This document shows positions 1 to 15,300 of a stretch of DNA of 64,000 nt, one piece after another (the stretch's first letter is position 1; every line of letters starts with the position of its first letter). The DNA is taken from the NCBI GenBank assembly GCA_963693305.1, contig OY855908.1, forward strand, positions 24,330,493 through 24,394,492. Direction: 5' to 3'. The position numbers and the translations under genes were made by a program. Source of the DNA: Meandrina meandrites. Its lineage: Eukaryota; Cnidaria; Anthozoa; Scleractinia; Meandrinidae. Below the pieces are notes generated by a model, which did not search any database, was not told the DNA's origin, and was given only the letters and a program-made list of their open reading frames with translations.

Positions 1-2271
1 ATGAGGGCCACTTTTAATGAGGACTATTACTTCTTTAGTTCTTTTTATACCATACATCCAGTAGAATCAATTGAATGCAATGTTTGTAAAGTGTGAATGT
101 TTGAAAAAGGAAAGTTTACTTTGTCAGAAAAGAAAATGAGGTTGTTAAATGCAGGATTGTCTTGTTTGTGAACGTTGAATTAGATTTGTTGTTCATTTCT
201 CTTGCACATGTATCTAAATTCAAAATGGCTATGGTAGGTAATTGAAGAAATGTTTAATTTTTGATGCAAATGTTCTAATGGGCCTGATTAATTCGTGCTG
301 GATTATTGCTCAGCAGTGAAGCATGACAGTTGCTGTGCGTTGTTGTTTGTCTTAATAGATCTACCCTGGCTGCTGTGTTTGAAGAGTTTAAAATTTTTGA
401 AATATTGGCTTGCTGTTTCAATTGTTCTAGAATGCAAAAAGGCAATTTACACAGTGGGACAGTGAATGCTTTTGACAGCTTTGTGTTAGATTGTCAAACC
501 GATCTAGCAGACCATCAATCATGCTAAAGTCAACAAATGTTAATTTTGCCGTCTGCTTTTGTCTAAGTAATTAGTCAGTGGAGCAATTTACATGTATGCG
601 GCAGCGTGTTTTCAATATTCCTTGTGGTGTATTTGTGTCTTCTATGGTTTTGTTCAGTTCAAAAATTGCATCAGTAATAAACTTGGCTTTTATGAAACAA
701 CATTTTATCCATTGAAATGTTTGCAAATCCATTATTATCGTATCCTTCTTTGTTGTACATTGTATTAATGTTTCAAAGTCCAAATGGCCCCGTGCTGTTG
801 GTAAATGGTTGAAAATGTTGGCCTCTTTGTTTTGTGATAGCCAAAAGAACAGCAAGACTTTCAAGTCAGCTCTGTGGGAGTAATGTGTTTAATAATTAAC
901 TTGCAGGAGGGCTTGTTATGTTTTCAAAATAACTTCATTTAGGCCAAGGAAATTTCTTTGCTTCCTGTGTGACTCATTCTTAACTGAACAGAATATTTTA
1001 ATGGGCACCGCTAAGGGAGTGAACGGCTTTTTTAAATCAAAACCATATAAAGCACCTTGGTTAGTGTTTAGTTCTCTGTATAAGGTTGTTTATTTTATTT
1101 GAGATATTGACTTAAAGAATAAGTGCTCACCATGCAGACTGCCAGCTGCTTCCTACAGAAAAGTGTTGTACTTCTCGTAAAACAGAGTCCACTGAGTTAA
1201 TCTCTGGATGGAGTAAAAAAAGTTACGCCAGCTTCATGTGCAATTTAATGCTTTGTTATTGAGTAGATTAAAGCTTCTAAATAAACCCTCCTTTTCAATT
1301 ATGTTCTAATGGTGTCCCATGGCATTGTTTTTGTAATCAGTTAAATAGGGTATCCATCATTTCATTGTGAATTTAGTGTTACAATGCACATGCGGCAGTG
1401 TTAACATACATTTTTCATCATTTGGTACATTTTACTTGACATATCTGAGATCAGGTTTAATTTCAAAAGGAAGCAGACTTTCACTTAAAACTTGTGTAAT
1501 TAAAATTGGCATGCTTACATTCCACTTTTAATGGCCACGTGATTTCCATGAGGGAACTGACCTCTTGTCATTGTGTCCTTTCATTTTCTCCAAGCAAGGG
1601 GTTGTTAACAATTAAACCACTAGCCTGCTGTGTAGAAAGAGATTGAGCTAAATTATTTTTTGCTTGTTCGTTTCTGTACAATCTCTAAATGAAATTGGGT
1701 TTCTGTTGCCAGTTAGCCACTCCTTGTGAATGAAGAAAACGCCAGGCAGAACCTCTGGCTCCCAGTAATTGACAGTTGAACATAAAAGTGCATTCATAGT
1801 TGATTCCCATGTATGCTGATTGGTAAACACCACCTTCTTTTGATAAGAAAAAAGAAAATCCTGAATTGTAGTGTAGGAAATATTTTCGAAAAGTACCATC
1901 ATTTTAACACTGAAAAAATGCAAGGCAATTAATTCAAGAATGTGGGATTTGGATATTGAGCAATTTTTTTTGTGGTTTTGAATGAAGTCTATTCCTGAAG
2001 GAGAATGTGTCAGAAATTGATTTATTACTGTGTGAATGTGGTGTTTAAGTGTTAACGCAGCACCAGGTGGTCTGTTAATGTCTAGCAAGCACCTGTTAAG
2101 AGCATTTTTGGTCTTTTAACCTTTATGCTTACTAAAGAACCTTTTTTTAACAAACAATAAAGATGATTGGGCTTGTGTAATGTTTCCAATTATGGATGTC
2201 CATTCATCTTGAACATTTCTTCAATTTGAAAGTTGCACATTTAGAATAAGAGTTAGTAGATATAAATTTTG
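1..2271. other. AT-rich stretch upstream of the first recognised RECK exon
   Basis: Probably a large 5' RECK intron or intergenic DNA. I found no exon with the Cys pattern expected for the missing first knot and no recognisable element. Short ORFs here lack coding character. Confidence 0.4.
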
Positions 2272-2667
2272 CTTAAAGGGGCACTGTCACGAGAATAACT
2301 TTGAAAATTCAACAGCCCAAAAACGTGTCCACACTGTTGGAAACCTATTAACAGTGGTCAAAATTTCTTAACATTTCTATACTAGTGTACTGAAGATAAA
2401 TATAGAGTCATATCACTGGGATACCTTCGGGAACTTTTCATCTCAACTTGAAAAAGTCAGCCTGACTTATGTTCTCAAGTTCTATCCTTGTGGTTTGGAA
2501 AAATTGATGAAAACAATTTACGGTCACCCTTTTCTTTAAACAATTTGCTCGATATCCTTCCCTTTATGTTCTAGGAGCATTTCCTGCATGGTTGAAAGCC
2601 TTAGTCGTAATTTTGATGCCGTTTTGCTAAAAAAGCCAAAAAATGTCCGTGACAGTGTCCCTTTAAG
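2272..2667. mobile_element. MITE with ~20-bp terminal inverted repeats
   Basis: Left end CTTAAAGGGGCACTGTCACG and right end CGTGACAGTGTCCCTTTAAG are reverse complements with one mismatch. The 396-bp interior has no ORF. Non-autonomous DNA transposon is the simplest reading; the superfamily is not assigned. Confidence 0.7.
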
Positions 2668-2794
2668 GGTGGAATGATTGAGTCATGCCACACCAGTGCA
2701 GGAAGCACTTTTCGGTGTACAGCAGTATGGGGCACTAGGACCATTTAGTAAGAGTGGTATTGCAGCCTCATTCTTCACAGGGGAGGTTGACAAT

Positions 2795-2795
2795 A

Positions 2796-2834
<39 letters not shown>

Positions 2835-3062
2835 GTGATGGTGATGGTGATGGTGATGGTGGTGATGGTGATGGTGATGGTGATGGTGATGGTGATGGTG
2901 ATGGTGATGGTGATGGTGATGGTGATGGTGATGGTGATGGTGATGGTGATGGTGGTGATGATGGTGGTGATGATGGTGATGGTGATGGTGATGGTGATGG
3001 TGATGGTGATGGTGATGGTGATGATGGTGATGATGGTGATGATGATGATGATGATGATGAGT
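2795..3062. repeat. GAT / GGTGAT microsatellite
   Basis: About 265 bp of (GAT)n grading into (GGTGAT)n and back. All four overlapping ORFs here (Asp/Gly, Ser/Pro, Met/Val, Ile/Thr runs) are translations of the repeat. It lies ~115 bp before a RECK exon. Confidence 0.95.
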
Positions 3063-3178
3063 CGTAGATCACCAGCTGAAGACTTGGCTGGTATTTCAAG
3101 CAAGATAACAATGCTAGCAGTGATGGAGAGTTTGTGAGCATTTTAATTAGTAATGTTATAATTCTTTTTATTTTGCAG

Positions 3179-6100
3179 TAATAAGTCCTTATATTGGAAC
3201 AAATCCATCTAACTATGCCAGGACGTGCTGTCTTCTACCTTCATCACTGAAATGCCGCAAAGCATGTCGCGAAGGAAGAACAGAGAATTTGAGGAAAAAC
3301 TGTTCAGAAGCCGAAGAGGTAAATGCATACCAAAATCAAGTTTATTAATTTACTGTTAGTTAAAAGTGTTTATTTTGTTCATCACCATATTCAAGTACAA
3401 ATGTGTGCAGTTTTTTGGCAAGTTTGCTAATGTTCAAAATAAAACTTGTCCAGTTCTTGGTCAAAAAGTGATTTCGCCGTTGTCCAATTATGGGCAATTT
3501 TTGAAAAGCAATATAATAATGTAATTATCTGCTTACCAAAGAGTTTTTTGTTTTCTTTAGAGTGCGATGTTCAGATGTCTAGGCAGACATCAAGGTAAGA
3601 AAAGGTCCCTTTGCAATGTTTAAAGTGTTTTTACCTGTTTTAGAATTCTTTGACTAGTTAAGTATCTATAATTACATTTATGCAATTGTAATAATGCAAC
3701 TGGACTGTGAGCTTGGGGTCGTAATGCTTTATAGAGTTATGATGAACTTGAATTGAGCAACCTTAGCACATAGTAAGTCAATTCCTTGAACATTTTATAA
3801 TGCGCAAAAGACCATGGATGCATGAAGTCAGATGGACCAATCTGCCAGACAACAGTATAGTTAAGGCACCTGTGTAGACAGTCATCTTGCAAGTTTTCCA
3901 AATTAGTTGTTCATTAAGTTATGCTATTAAATTTGTATATTCTATATAATCTGATGATAATTGAATTTGTGTGCTGAATAATTAAGTACAATTGTGTGGT
4001 TCCAGAAAATATCCACATCCCCCCACGGAAGGGATTTACCCTATGACCCCCCCACCCCTCTGGAAATTCCAATTTAGCTTCATACATTGCTTAAAATTTT
4101 TGGCTCTTCAAGAACCCCCCTCCTCCCCGGAATTTCCAATCCCTTCTGTGGGGGGAGTATGGATATTTTCTGGAACCCACACATTGTGTGCTTGTTTAAT
4201 TGTGTGCTAATTGAGTTGTTTTCCACAACAGCATCCAGAAATTGCTGTAAAAATGATCTGCGGACGACTTCAAAGTGTATCCAGTCGTGCCAAGTGGTAA
4301 GCTAAAAACTTCAGAATTGTTTTACGTAACATCAACTTTTCTTGTGGGATAGGATAGGCCATTTCTGAGTTGCGCACTGGGGCGAGTTTCAAATTTAAAC
4401 TAATCAATAAATGGACAGGATTTTACCGTTGTGACAAAACTGATATAAAAGTTCAAGAGTTTATATTGTTTGGGGAGACGTGCACTCTCTCTCAAAAAAT
4501 TATTAGAGACATTTGTATTGATTTTGAACCATGTTTCAAACTTGGTCTCTGTTCAAGCTAAAAGCATCAAACTTGGAAAAATTTGAAGCTTGCCCCAGTT
4601 CCCTTTGGAACTCTGAAATTATCTATTGGGACAATGACAGGTTTGTTTTGACACTGGCTCTCTGACCTCAAAGGGAGTGTCGTGAAACAGAACAGATCCA
4701 AATTTTGTGAAAATGTAGTAACAGTTTCGTGTGCATGAGACTGATCTGCAGACTTGACCTGAGACTCGAACAGATTTCTAAATTGTGGTCATTTACAAGT
4801 CAAGCATGTGCGTAGGTTTTTTTTTATAATAATTACAACTTTGTATGAGTGTAAAGTGATTGTTGAACTTACAGGTGTTTTCATCAGAGGAAGCCCCATC
4901 AATTCAGGTGAAGAACAATGTGCGAAAGTATTGTTCAAGATACTCTCATGTGGTTTCTTGTGTGGACAGGCTGACTGCAGATGTGAAATCTTGTACTGGT
5001 AAGTAATGCACATATTGTCTCTCCTCTGTAGAGGTTCGTATTATGGTGCGTTTGTTTGAAAATCTGCTGGGCAAGGTGAGTGGAGGTGCAAAAGACGGGT
5101 CAGAGATCCATTGATTTCTTGTGCCTGCAATCATTTGACTCAGCAGATTCTCTCCAGACCAGGAACCGTTATGAGCCTTTACAGAGGAGAGAGCTGCACA
5201 TCTGAGGTGCTGGTGTAACTTTTTTTTTTGGTAAGTGTGACTGGAAGTATGATACCTACTGGACTTCAGGAAGCAATGAGGGGTGGGATGTGTTTTTCGT
5301 TTACCAAATGTGGTTTATCTGTGAGTACCTCCCTCAAGTAGTAACTGAGGGACACCAAGTGGCCTAATGGTTAGTGTGCTGGGCCCCAGGTCAAGCAGTT
5401 TGAGTTGGATCCCTAGCTGGGGTCACTGTGTCGTGTGCCCGGAACCAGTGTGTACCTTTGAGGGTGAACAGTGCGTGGTATCTGATTTGTTGAACTCTGG
5501 ATTTCTCAAACCTTGGGCAGATAACTGAAACCAAAAGTTTGTCCCCTTGTGGATTTACTTCACTAAATACACCTGTACTACAATTTTATCCCCAATTGTT
5601 CATACTCCTCATTTCTCAAACCAATTTAAATTTCCCTTGGAAGTTGAGGATTGCACTCTCAATGTCATAATATTACTGCTAATTAGCAGCTCATAAATCT
5701 TTCCTTTTGCAAGATTATTAGTGTTTGTTGCCACATTGGAATGGACTGTGTGCTTCATATTACAGTGTACTTGTACATATGGAAACAAAATGAAATGATA
5801 CTTAAATAGTGACATCTGTAGGTGTATAAGTCAGTTAGTGTACACACATTCATTCCTGATGTTTCATTTTTGTTAGCACAAGCAATGGATTCAAAACGTA
5901 AAGGTAAATTCATTTGTTTTCTGAGCTATTTAAGAAGAAAAAGTTAAATATTTATTTAGTCATTTTTGTGATGTACCAAATAACCTCAGTAGTTTGATGT
6001 AGAAAAAATTAGAGAGGTTATAAGCAATGACATGACACTTCACTATGAGTGCACCAATTATATTTAAGCTGAGAATTGGGGGAAAAGAAGCCTGAAAAAA

Positions 6101-9100
6101 ATTCAGGGCTTCAACGGGATGCAAACCAGTGACCTCCACAATGCTGGTGCAAAGCTCTATCAGCTGAGCTATGAAATTGCACATTAGGAGCCCACCAGGT
6201 GACTGTTGGTTCTAAAGTTTGAGCAAGATAATTGCGAGTGATAAATTTGAAAAGTTTGGGCTTCCATGCAGTGTGTCATTAATGAAATTAATTAATTAAT
6301 TTCATTGATGAAATTAATTTTTTCATTTTATCTATTGTTTTTGATACATTGTGCATGATTTTTAATGCACTTGTTATTAATAATGTATTCTTTTATCATT
6401 TTAGCATTGAAATGTTGTAGAAAACTTAAGGCTGATGACTCAAAATGTAGAAGAACCTGCCGTCAGGTACGAGTTAGTTGAGTTTAATGTTTAACTATGT
6501 AGGTTATGTTGTGTAGTGTATTATTTTCACCTTTCGTGCGAGGCACCGGCCATTAAGGTTGTCTTTTCACCTTGGTTTTTTTTAGGATCTTCAGTCACAG
6601 AAAAGTGCAACAGCCATGATTTCAAATCTCGTAATTGCTTGTGGAAATCCATTTGCTCAGAACAATACACAGGTAATTGCAATACTTAATGGTAAATGTT
6701 GATCACATAGCCATTCTTTATATTTTATTACTTTACCGTATCTTGCTTTTGTGTGCTCTAGCTGCATTTTATACTGTCAGTTCTAATGTTTTGTGTGTGA
6801 ATTATTTTTTTCTTCAGCGTGACGATTTTTGGACTTGTCTTCTGGCCAATGCAGATGAAAAGCCTCGTGAGTAATTATCTGTCATATTAACGTTAACCCC
6901 TCGTGATGCATTATATGGCAGGTTTATAAAGAATATTTTGTTTGCGCAAGAGTTCACAGAGATTGTTTGTGTTTCCAGTTGAATTTTAATATTAATTAAT
7001 TATTATTTATTTTATTTATGATGATGGCTTCTGGTATGATATTGTGATCTTGAAAGTTCTCTATTTTTTGTCCAAGTAGAACCTTTCATTTTACAACAGT
7101 AGTCAGACAGTTATAGGTGCGTTTCTCATGAGAAATGTTACTTTCCTGTCCACAGCTCCAGTTTGTCCAACAGAGACACCGGCACCTCCACCACCAGGTA
7201 AAAATAAATAATTATCAATTTTAATTACATGCAGTCTCATCAACTTTAAAACCTTTCTGAACAATCCTGGTTACAGCATATTTAACTGTATTTGTGGATG
7301 TGAGTGGAATAAGTGGCTTATTGGAATTAAAAAAAAATTCAATTAGCCAGAAATATTAATATCGCTATTCGTCATACCAACATTCTATTCGCTTCCACAT
7401 TTCACTTACATCGGACTTGATTTTTAAGATTCAGGAATTGATGGTGCAAGGCTCCAGTGTTGCTCAAAAGCTGATGAATCTGTTTGCTGGCGTTTGTGTG
7501 TCCAGGTTTGTATGACACAACTTAGAAGTCTTGCCTTTGAAGCACACAAAGTTTCGTGTTTATCGGTTTCTTTACCTCCCTAGTCAAGTGTAGCATAATT
7601 AAGTTTGTAGGGTACTGAAATCCAAATGTTTCATGAGCTGCGAAACACAACTGGTCATAGTTGTGTGGTACATTTCCTGGAATTTAGTGTCTGTTCAGAA
7701 AAATATAGTTGAACACTTTGAAGGTTAAAATCCCAAGTCTTGGATTTGTATCTGAGATCTTTTGTGTAAAAAATGAAAGGCAGATTCCCTCTTCATGTTA
7801 GTTTACATCATGTTTGTTTTGAAATAGATGTACACGTCCAAGTGGGGTAAGACTCAGAACTGGCAGGCGTTTGACAGACAGTGTTCCTACAATCCCAAAG
7901 AGGTACAATATTAATTTAAACTTCTTAATTTGTGGTTATTGTTATGCAACTATTGAAAATGCAACATTTTTCTCATCAAAATTTTGTTATGCTTGTGTTT
8001 CTTTAGATCAGTATGGTGAACTGCCTAGCCGATGGTAAGACAAGTTTGCTGTAATTGTTATAAAAATAAAATGTAACAGTGATATAACTGACTAGTAGGG
8101 GGAGGGGTGAGTACCCTGTTTATGTATAATTATTAAATTAAATAATAATTATTAATTAATAATAATGTGAACAGCGATTAGCTAAATATGTAGCGCCCTT
8201 CATCCATCTGGAGTGTCGTAAGGTACATTTTGCTTGATTGTGAAAGGATCAAATGATTTCAAAATCATCTTACGAGTGATTTTTTTTGTTTCATTTGCAG
8301 TGACTGAACCATGTCAGTTGGGATGCTCTGGTCTCAGCTTTTGTACAAACTTCAACAACAGGTGGGTACGGCTGATGCTGTAAGTGCATGTGTGTCAATG
8401 AATGGTCGCATTTTACACTGCTGTCAATCATCTAAGCGGACCTCTCACAGAGTTTCCACCTAGCACTTCAGACTGCAGGCTCTCAAATGGTGCTTGGCCT
8501 GGGCCAAGGCCTTATGTGTCTACTGGTGCAAAATAAGGGTCATGATAATGATGACCTTTCACGTGAACTAAATGCAATGTACAGTGAATATTAATTTTGT
8601 TTAATTGTGTACCATCATGTTTGTCAGACATACAGAGCTGTTCCGGAGCTGTAACAGTAAGTCAGACTTTGAAGCTAAGAATCACATGCAGGAGTGGAAA
8701 AAAGGCTTCATTAAAATGCCGAACATTGTGATCCCAATTCAGGACATCAAGAAGTGTCTCCCTGATACATGGAAGGTATGTACACGGTAGGGCCTTGCCA
8801 TGCAAGTTTAATAAGTGAGTTATGACCTGGCTAGCTAAAATCTTACCTTATTCTCATTTTCACTGTTTGAAATAGAAAAGTAAGAGGAGATAGTGGCTTT
8901 TGCAAATTGCAACCAAAAAGAAAATTAAAAAGGCTAATGTTTGTTTTTTCCTTTCTCAGGCCATTGCTTGTGTACTTCAGATTAAGCCATGTAGCATCAA
9001 ATCTCATCGGAGCACCATCTGTAGGTGGGTAATGGACACTGTATTATTTTACCTCTGATCTCTCATTGATATTCGTTTTATTGCTGTTATGATGTCCAAG

Positions 9101-12100
9101 CTCCTGTATAAAGTTTGTGAGTTTGTTGCCCCAACCATCAAGTAATGCCATGGTGGCTGCATTCAATAGCTGAGCTTAATTACTTTTTTGTAAACTTAAA
9201 AAATCAACACAAAACCTTGTACGGTAGCTTGTGATACTGGCAGTGGAAAGCCTCTACTGGGAAAAAAATGAACTGGTCGTACCGCGTCACAGTGAAATAA
9301 TCATTGGTGTGTGAAATCTAGACTCTGGTACAGCCAAGTTCTAAAACAAAGAAGTATTCCCTACCTGAAATAAAATCATATGTCATTGTCTATTGTCCCC
9401 TCCCTCCCACCCTCAATCTCCTCTTCCCCTGTGGGCACATTGCATTTTTAGTTGGAGTGAGCTGAGGGTTTTTAATCTAACTATCAGTTTATAACATTGC
9501 CATTTTCTTCTCACTCCAGATGAAATATCTGTTTGGTTTCTTTTTTAGGCCTGACTGTGTTAAAATTCTGCAAATGTGTCGGAATTCAAGTGCCCATTTG
9601 GCATCCTTATCGGCAGAGCAAGTTTGCGATGAACTCTCTCCTCCTGAGAAGCAAGCACCTTGCATTTCTCTCAAGGAATATCTTGGTATATGACACTTAA
9701 CAATTTTGTGCACTGTAAAATTTGCTGTTGTTGCATGGACTGACTGGCTTAAAAGGAGCTTATTTGTTAGTCGTTGGGAAAATAAGGCAATTAATGTACT
9801 CCAAATTGGCAATGAACGACATGCTTGTTTCCTGCAAAGCTACAGACCAGTGCTTGACAGGGCTATATTTGTTAGAGATAGCTGTGTAATTATTTAAACA
9901 CACTACTTTTTGTTTTCCAGTACCCAGCAAGTATACTGATGTTACTGATGAAGGTATGTTTGTCAATCTATCTTTGAGTTGCTTCTGATTTCCTGTAAAC
10001 AGCATCACTGTTCCAAAACGTTTGAAAACAGAAATTGTTTTACTCAACATATACGATGATTGGGGACATGTAAACATTGACGTATGTGTTTTTGACCTGG
10101 AACAACTTGCTAACTCAGTAATTAGGACAAAGTATTCATTGGATTGTATTATTGATTCACTGGACGGTATTACTGCTACTTTTCCCAGTCATGATAACAC
10201 CTTTGTTTACTTACAGTGACACACCCATGCAATCCAAACCCATGCAAAGAGAATCAAGTGTGTGATATCAACAGAAGTTGCTATGGAGCCTTACTTGACA
10301 GGTGTCAATCATACACTTGTGTGCCAGGTAACTTTCACACTGTTTGGTATTATACTATATCATGTAGATAACCTGGCTCATACTGCTGTGATACATTTCT
10401 GGTAAGCAAAGTCTTTGTAAAAAGTACCAATGCACATGCAGCCATAATAATGCTAATCACATTGGATGAGATGATTGTTCATCGCATATTTATGATTGTT
10501 ATTGCAAAATATCATGTAAAAGCCACAAGACGTGTCTTAGCAGATTTGCCCCCCCCCCCCCACCCTCCCCCACCACAGGATTTGGACCCTCAGACCCAAT
10601 CTTCAGGGGGAAGGGGTGGAGGGCAAATCGTCTGTGTCACCAGCATCAAATTTTTCCCTTATGCTTTTTGCAGATTAAACATAGTTATTTATGGTGAACT
10701 TAGTTTTCAGTTTAAACTTTCCCTTGAGGTAATCAAATGCTATAATCCTTTTGGTTGTTGCTCGAATTTGTTATAAAAAGGTAAAAAAAATAGATATGTA
10801 AAATAATCCTACTATACCTTTCTGATGACCAATGTAGGGTGTCCGCTTGGTGATGCTTCAAGCTTTCTTGTCAGAGTGGGAGAATATGCAAGGGTGAGTG
10901 TTGTCTTAAAATGTTTATTTACCGACTGTACAGTTGATATCTGCCAAAACTTAAAAGGTGGCTAAAAGAACCTTGAAAGGATGAGTTTGCATTGTCAGGT
11001 CTGTACATTTTGCAATCCCTTTCCATCGCTGTCATCGTAAGCCATCCTAACTTTCTGAAGGGTTTGTGCCATTTGTCAAGCACTGTTCTTCACAATCAAA
11101 TCATTACTGCAGGTTTTTGAATAATCTAGGAATGTTTTATAGCTTTTTGAAATCATGTACGTTGGCTCTTGTCAGGTGCCAGTTGCAACTGGTAGAGAAG
11201 GCTGTTTCAGGATATGCCATTGTGATGGGACGTCCAGACTTGGTAACTGTGTTAATCTGGAGTGTGTTCAACGAGAGCCGTGCAATCTAAGAGGAAAACT
11301 CAAAAGTAAGTGTCGAAATTCAGATAGAACTATTCTCATTATCACTTATGTGACAATTTATGTAAGAAGACAAACAGAACTCGTGACAAGAACATGCAAC
11401 TAGTGCTAAGTGCGGGTTAACGTGCGGCCTCTGACAAGCGCGGGAAAAATGACCGTGTTGTCTGCTCAGTGTCCTGGCCTTTGAATGGTAGCGAGGCTGG
11501 AGGTGACCGTGTTTTGATACACACCTCACTGCTTTTGTTTTGTAAATCAAGTTGTTCTGATGCTAACTAGTTTGCATTTACATGAGAAAAAAAAAAGAGA
11601 TGTTTATCAATTCAAGGTCACCCCCAGCCTCGCTGCCATTAACCACAGTTCCTCATTTAATTTACGTGTTCTTTTCTGCAGCTGATGGCGATGTGTTTAT
11701 GGATGGCTGCAATATGTGCGCTTGTTCCTCGGGGGAGCTAACCTGCACAAAGAAGCATTGCCCAGAGCCCGTATTTTCACCAGAATACAATGCAAGTAAG
11801 TGCAGCAGCGTATACAACACAATGCATTCACCACGTGCAGGCTGCATTTACCATCAATGTTAGTATTACGGACTAGTAGAAACTAAGCTGCGTTCTATTG
11901 GAAATCCGCGAATCTGATTGGTTCTCCCATTGTTGACTATGCCGCCAGAACACAATCACATGCATTGCTCTTTGTACACAGAATTGTAAGTTTTGTACTT
12001 CAATCCTTTAGAGTTTCCTTTTAGCTGCACCTCGCTGACTGGTTCGCTCATAGAAAAATCGGGCTCATTAAGTCTTAATTGTTAAGTAGTAAGTACTGTT

Positions 12101-12273
12101 CTCAAGTGTTTTTACTTATCAAGGTGATATGTGATCTTCGCAGTGAATTTCCAATTTTAAGCAATTGGAATAAAGAAGCCTGAAAAAAAAAATCAGGGCT
12201 TCAACGGGATTCTAACCCGTGACCTCCGCGATACCGGTGCGATGCTCTACCAACTGCACCGGTATCGCGGAGG

Positions 12274-12304
<31 letters not shown>

Positions 12305-15300
12305 TTTTTTTTTCAGGCTTCTTTATTCCAATTGCTTAAAATTGGAAATTCACTGCGAAGATCACATATCACCTTCATATATATCCGCAGTTCACATATG
12401 AATCATTTCATATACATTACATCATTGTTTTTCCTTAATTGCTAATGAATCGTTTTTTGGTTCACTAATACTGACGTATTTTCCTGACTCGTGCTAGGTC
12501 GACCCAAGCGTAATCAGACACCAGACAATGAATCTGTGGATACCAACTTGCTCGCGACTCTGCCATGTGCCTGTGAGAAGATTTTTCATCCGGTGTGTGG
12601 CAGCGATGCAAAGACCTACCCTAATCCTTGCGTGGCTCGGTAAGGGACTGTACAAACACTCTTATAATCCAAGGGAATCATTTTACTAGTGAATAAAGCT
12701 CGGCAAGAAACAATTGTCGCACACGGAGGTAGTCACTAAGGTACAAAGTAACAAACCAATCAGAGCTCGAAGAAAAAAAGATTCAACCAGTGGCAAGCGC
12801 GAGAAAAGATGTCACAGGTGAAGAACGCGGGAAAATACGTCCAAGATACGTGCTGGAAAAGATGCCACGGCCGGAAAGCGCGGGAAAGGACGTAACTGGC
12901 GCACGCGCGGGAAATGCTGCGTAAGCTAATTCAATTTGTTTGGTTTCTGATTGGCTGAAAAGATAATAGCCTTGCCTCTGATTGGTCAAAGAAGATTGCA
13001 TGACTTTGACAGCGTAGATAAGGATCTATCTAGTTGAAGTTGGCGGGTTCAAGTCCATAAACCTTACTTGGACTCAAATACTCAATTAACACCGGAATGG
13101 CTCAGGTAAAAACATTCGTATTTTTCTTTTTGTTCAACAGGTGTATTGGACTGACCAGGTCTCAGCAGAAGAAGGGCAATTGCGCTTCCATTGATCCGTG
13201 TCAACCAAACCCTTGCGCACCTGATGAAAAGTGAGTGTAGTTTCCACGTACTTTTGTGTTTGTCGTTGTCTCCTATGAGAAATACCAAAAGTGGTCTGAA
13301 AGCGCGACTATTTTTGCACATATTTTGTGAAAGAGTTATATTGCATTTAACTTCAAATTGTAAGAATAGTATTTTCAGAATTCACAGTCATGTAAATAAT
13401 TAATTGATGCAGCAACCAAGTCAAATGGATTTTATTTTACTCGGCTAGGTTTTTATGGCTTTATTTTTTTCCTTCCAGGTGTATTGTTGAAAGAAAGACA
13501 TGCCTCTCTATTAATGATCCTTGCAACCAATATTACTGTGGTAAGGAAGTGGCTACTTATCTCAGACTATATTATTTTTCACGTTAGTTCTTGAAAGCGA
13601 AATCTCTCTTTTAATACTGATATTTTTATTTGTCTGTTTTCACAGTCTCTGAAGGAAAATACTGCAGCGATCTTCAGTTGGACCCAGTCTGCGATTCGGA
13701 CAACCAGCAGCACCCAAACCTCTGCTCGTTGCAGTTCAACCGCAAGAGCCTGGCATATCGAGGTTTCTGCAAGGTTAGTTAAGAGTTAGGATGAACGAGG
13801 TATCCCTTGATCTAATTTTGTCCCTCAAGAATCATACTGAAGTGTTTGTCATGATGTTACGTGGCTTCACAAATTTAGAGCTTCGTTCGGAATCTTTGCC
13901 ATCATCGCAGAGGACTCGAGGAGCTTCGTGCGGTGGTACAAAAGGAGCAACGTCTCTAGGGGCCTCCCAGGGGATTAATGTTCTCTTGATCCCTAAGAAA
14001 ATTCATAATTTCTCCCTAGCTCCCCATTGACAAGTTCAACTGTCTCCGTTTCAATTTTTGGCGAAGTTACTCTATTAGTAAAGAAATCCCTTTTTCCGTC
14101 TAATTATTAAAAAATATCCCTGGTTCCCCCAAACCTCTTGGAGGCCCTTAGTGTTAGGGAATTCGCGTCCGAAGAGAGACGTTCCATTATCGAGGCCAAT
14201 GAAGAACTTGCGGTTTGTTGACAGTGATTTCAAAAGCGTTTAAATTGAGCGTGTTTCACTCTACTCATCCCGTTGCAAAGTAATATTATTTGATTTTCTT
14301 TGATAGGATGAATGCAAACCACCCTCCCCTCCCGTGTGCGGGGTGAATGGAGAGACGTACTCCAGCACATGCGCAGCTCACTCGGCGAGAGTAATCGTTG
14401 ATTATCAAGGCCAGTGTAAAGCCGTGGGAGCCGGAAAAGGTGAGTGACAGCTGTCATTCATCTTTTGTTGGAGCTACTGAAACTCCCGAGGAAGCCACTG
14501 CTATTCTGTTTAACTAACGCTCGCCGAGAATGAAGCTGATATAGATCCTATCTTACCTTATCCTATCTTAATAAGAACTCGGGTATAAAGAATAACAAAT
14601 TGATCCGCATCAAGGGACATTTTGGCAGATAAACTTGCAAATTTTCATAACAAAATTGAGGGGAGTGAATCTTTGTTGTCATGTGAGTTTTCTTTTTTAC
14701 TTTTGACTGATCAGCGAGTTTTTATTTCTTTTCCCAGAAGATGAACCAAGGTGTGAGAATGTCACGTGTCCTCCGCTGAAACCGTCTCACTGTAATGGAA
14801 TTGTCCCACCAGGAGCTTGCTGTCCACACTGTGGTAAGCAAAGCTGCATGTACTGTGACTGAATGATCGTGGTTTACTAGTCACATTGGGTCGTCACGCA
14901 ACGCTTCTGATTTGCGTAACGAGGCGAATCAGGGCTGTGAACAAAACCTCAAATTCACCGCAGTCAGTTTCGTTTGAACTGATCGCGTTCTTTTATCTTA
15001 AGTAAACAGTAATTAAATTGTGATTTGTTTGTATTGCAGCGGCGGAAGTTCGAATTTTGTACATTCTGAAACAACTGAAGAAAAACAGAGAAGGTTTTAG
15101 CAGACACGAGTCCGTCACGCTAGAAGAAGTGTTCCTTGTTCTCAGGCGACACATTTCTACTGTAAGTACTTCACAACTGATTTGCAGATGTTATGTTCCG
15201 TTACCTAGAATTCATTTGTTGTCGTTCAAGCATTACAAAAGCTATCAACTGATCCGTCACCGTCAACAGGACTTGTCTTGTTGTTTGGCAACGTCCTTCT

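Noticed and set aside
330..864. Possible upstream RECK exons
   Set aside because: Short ORFs with splice-like ends but no Cys-knot pattern or phase match to exon 3179.
2678..3141. Four ORFs rich in Asp/Gly, Ser/Pro, Met/Val or Ile/Thr
   Set aside because: All are frame translations of the GAT/GGTGAT microsatellite.
12200..12300. tRNA gene
   Set aside because: B-box-containing tRNA-like sequence occurs in both palindrome arms with a SINE tail and no intact cloverleaf; it is a SINE.
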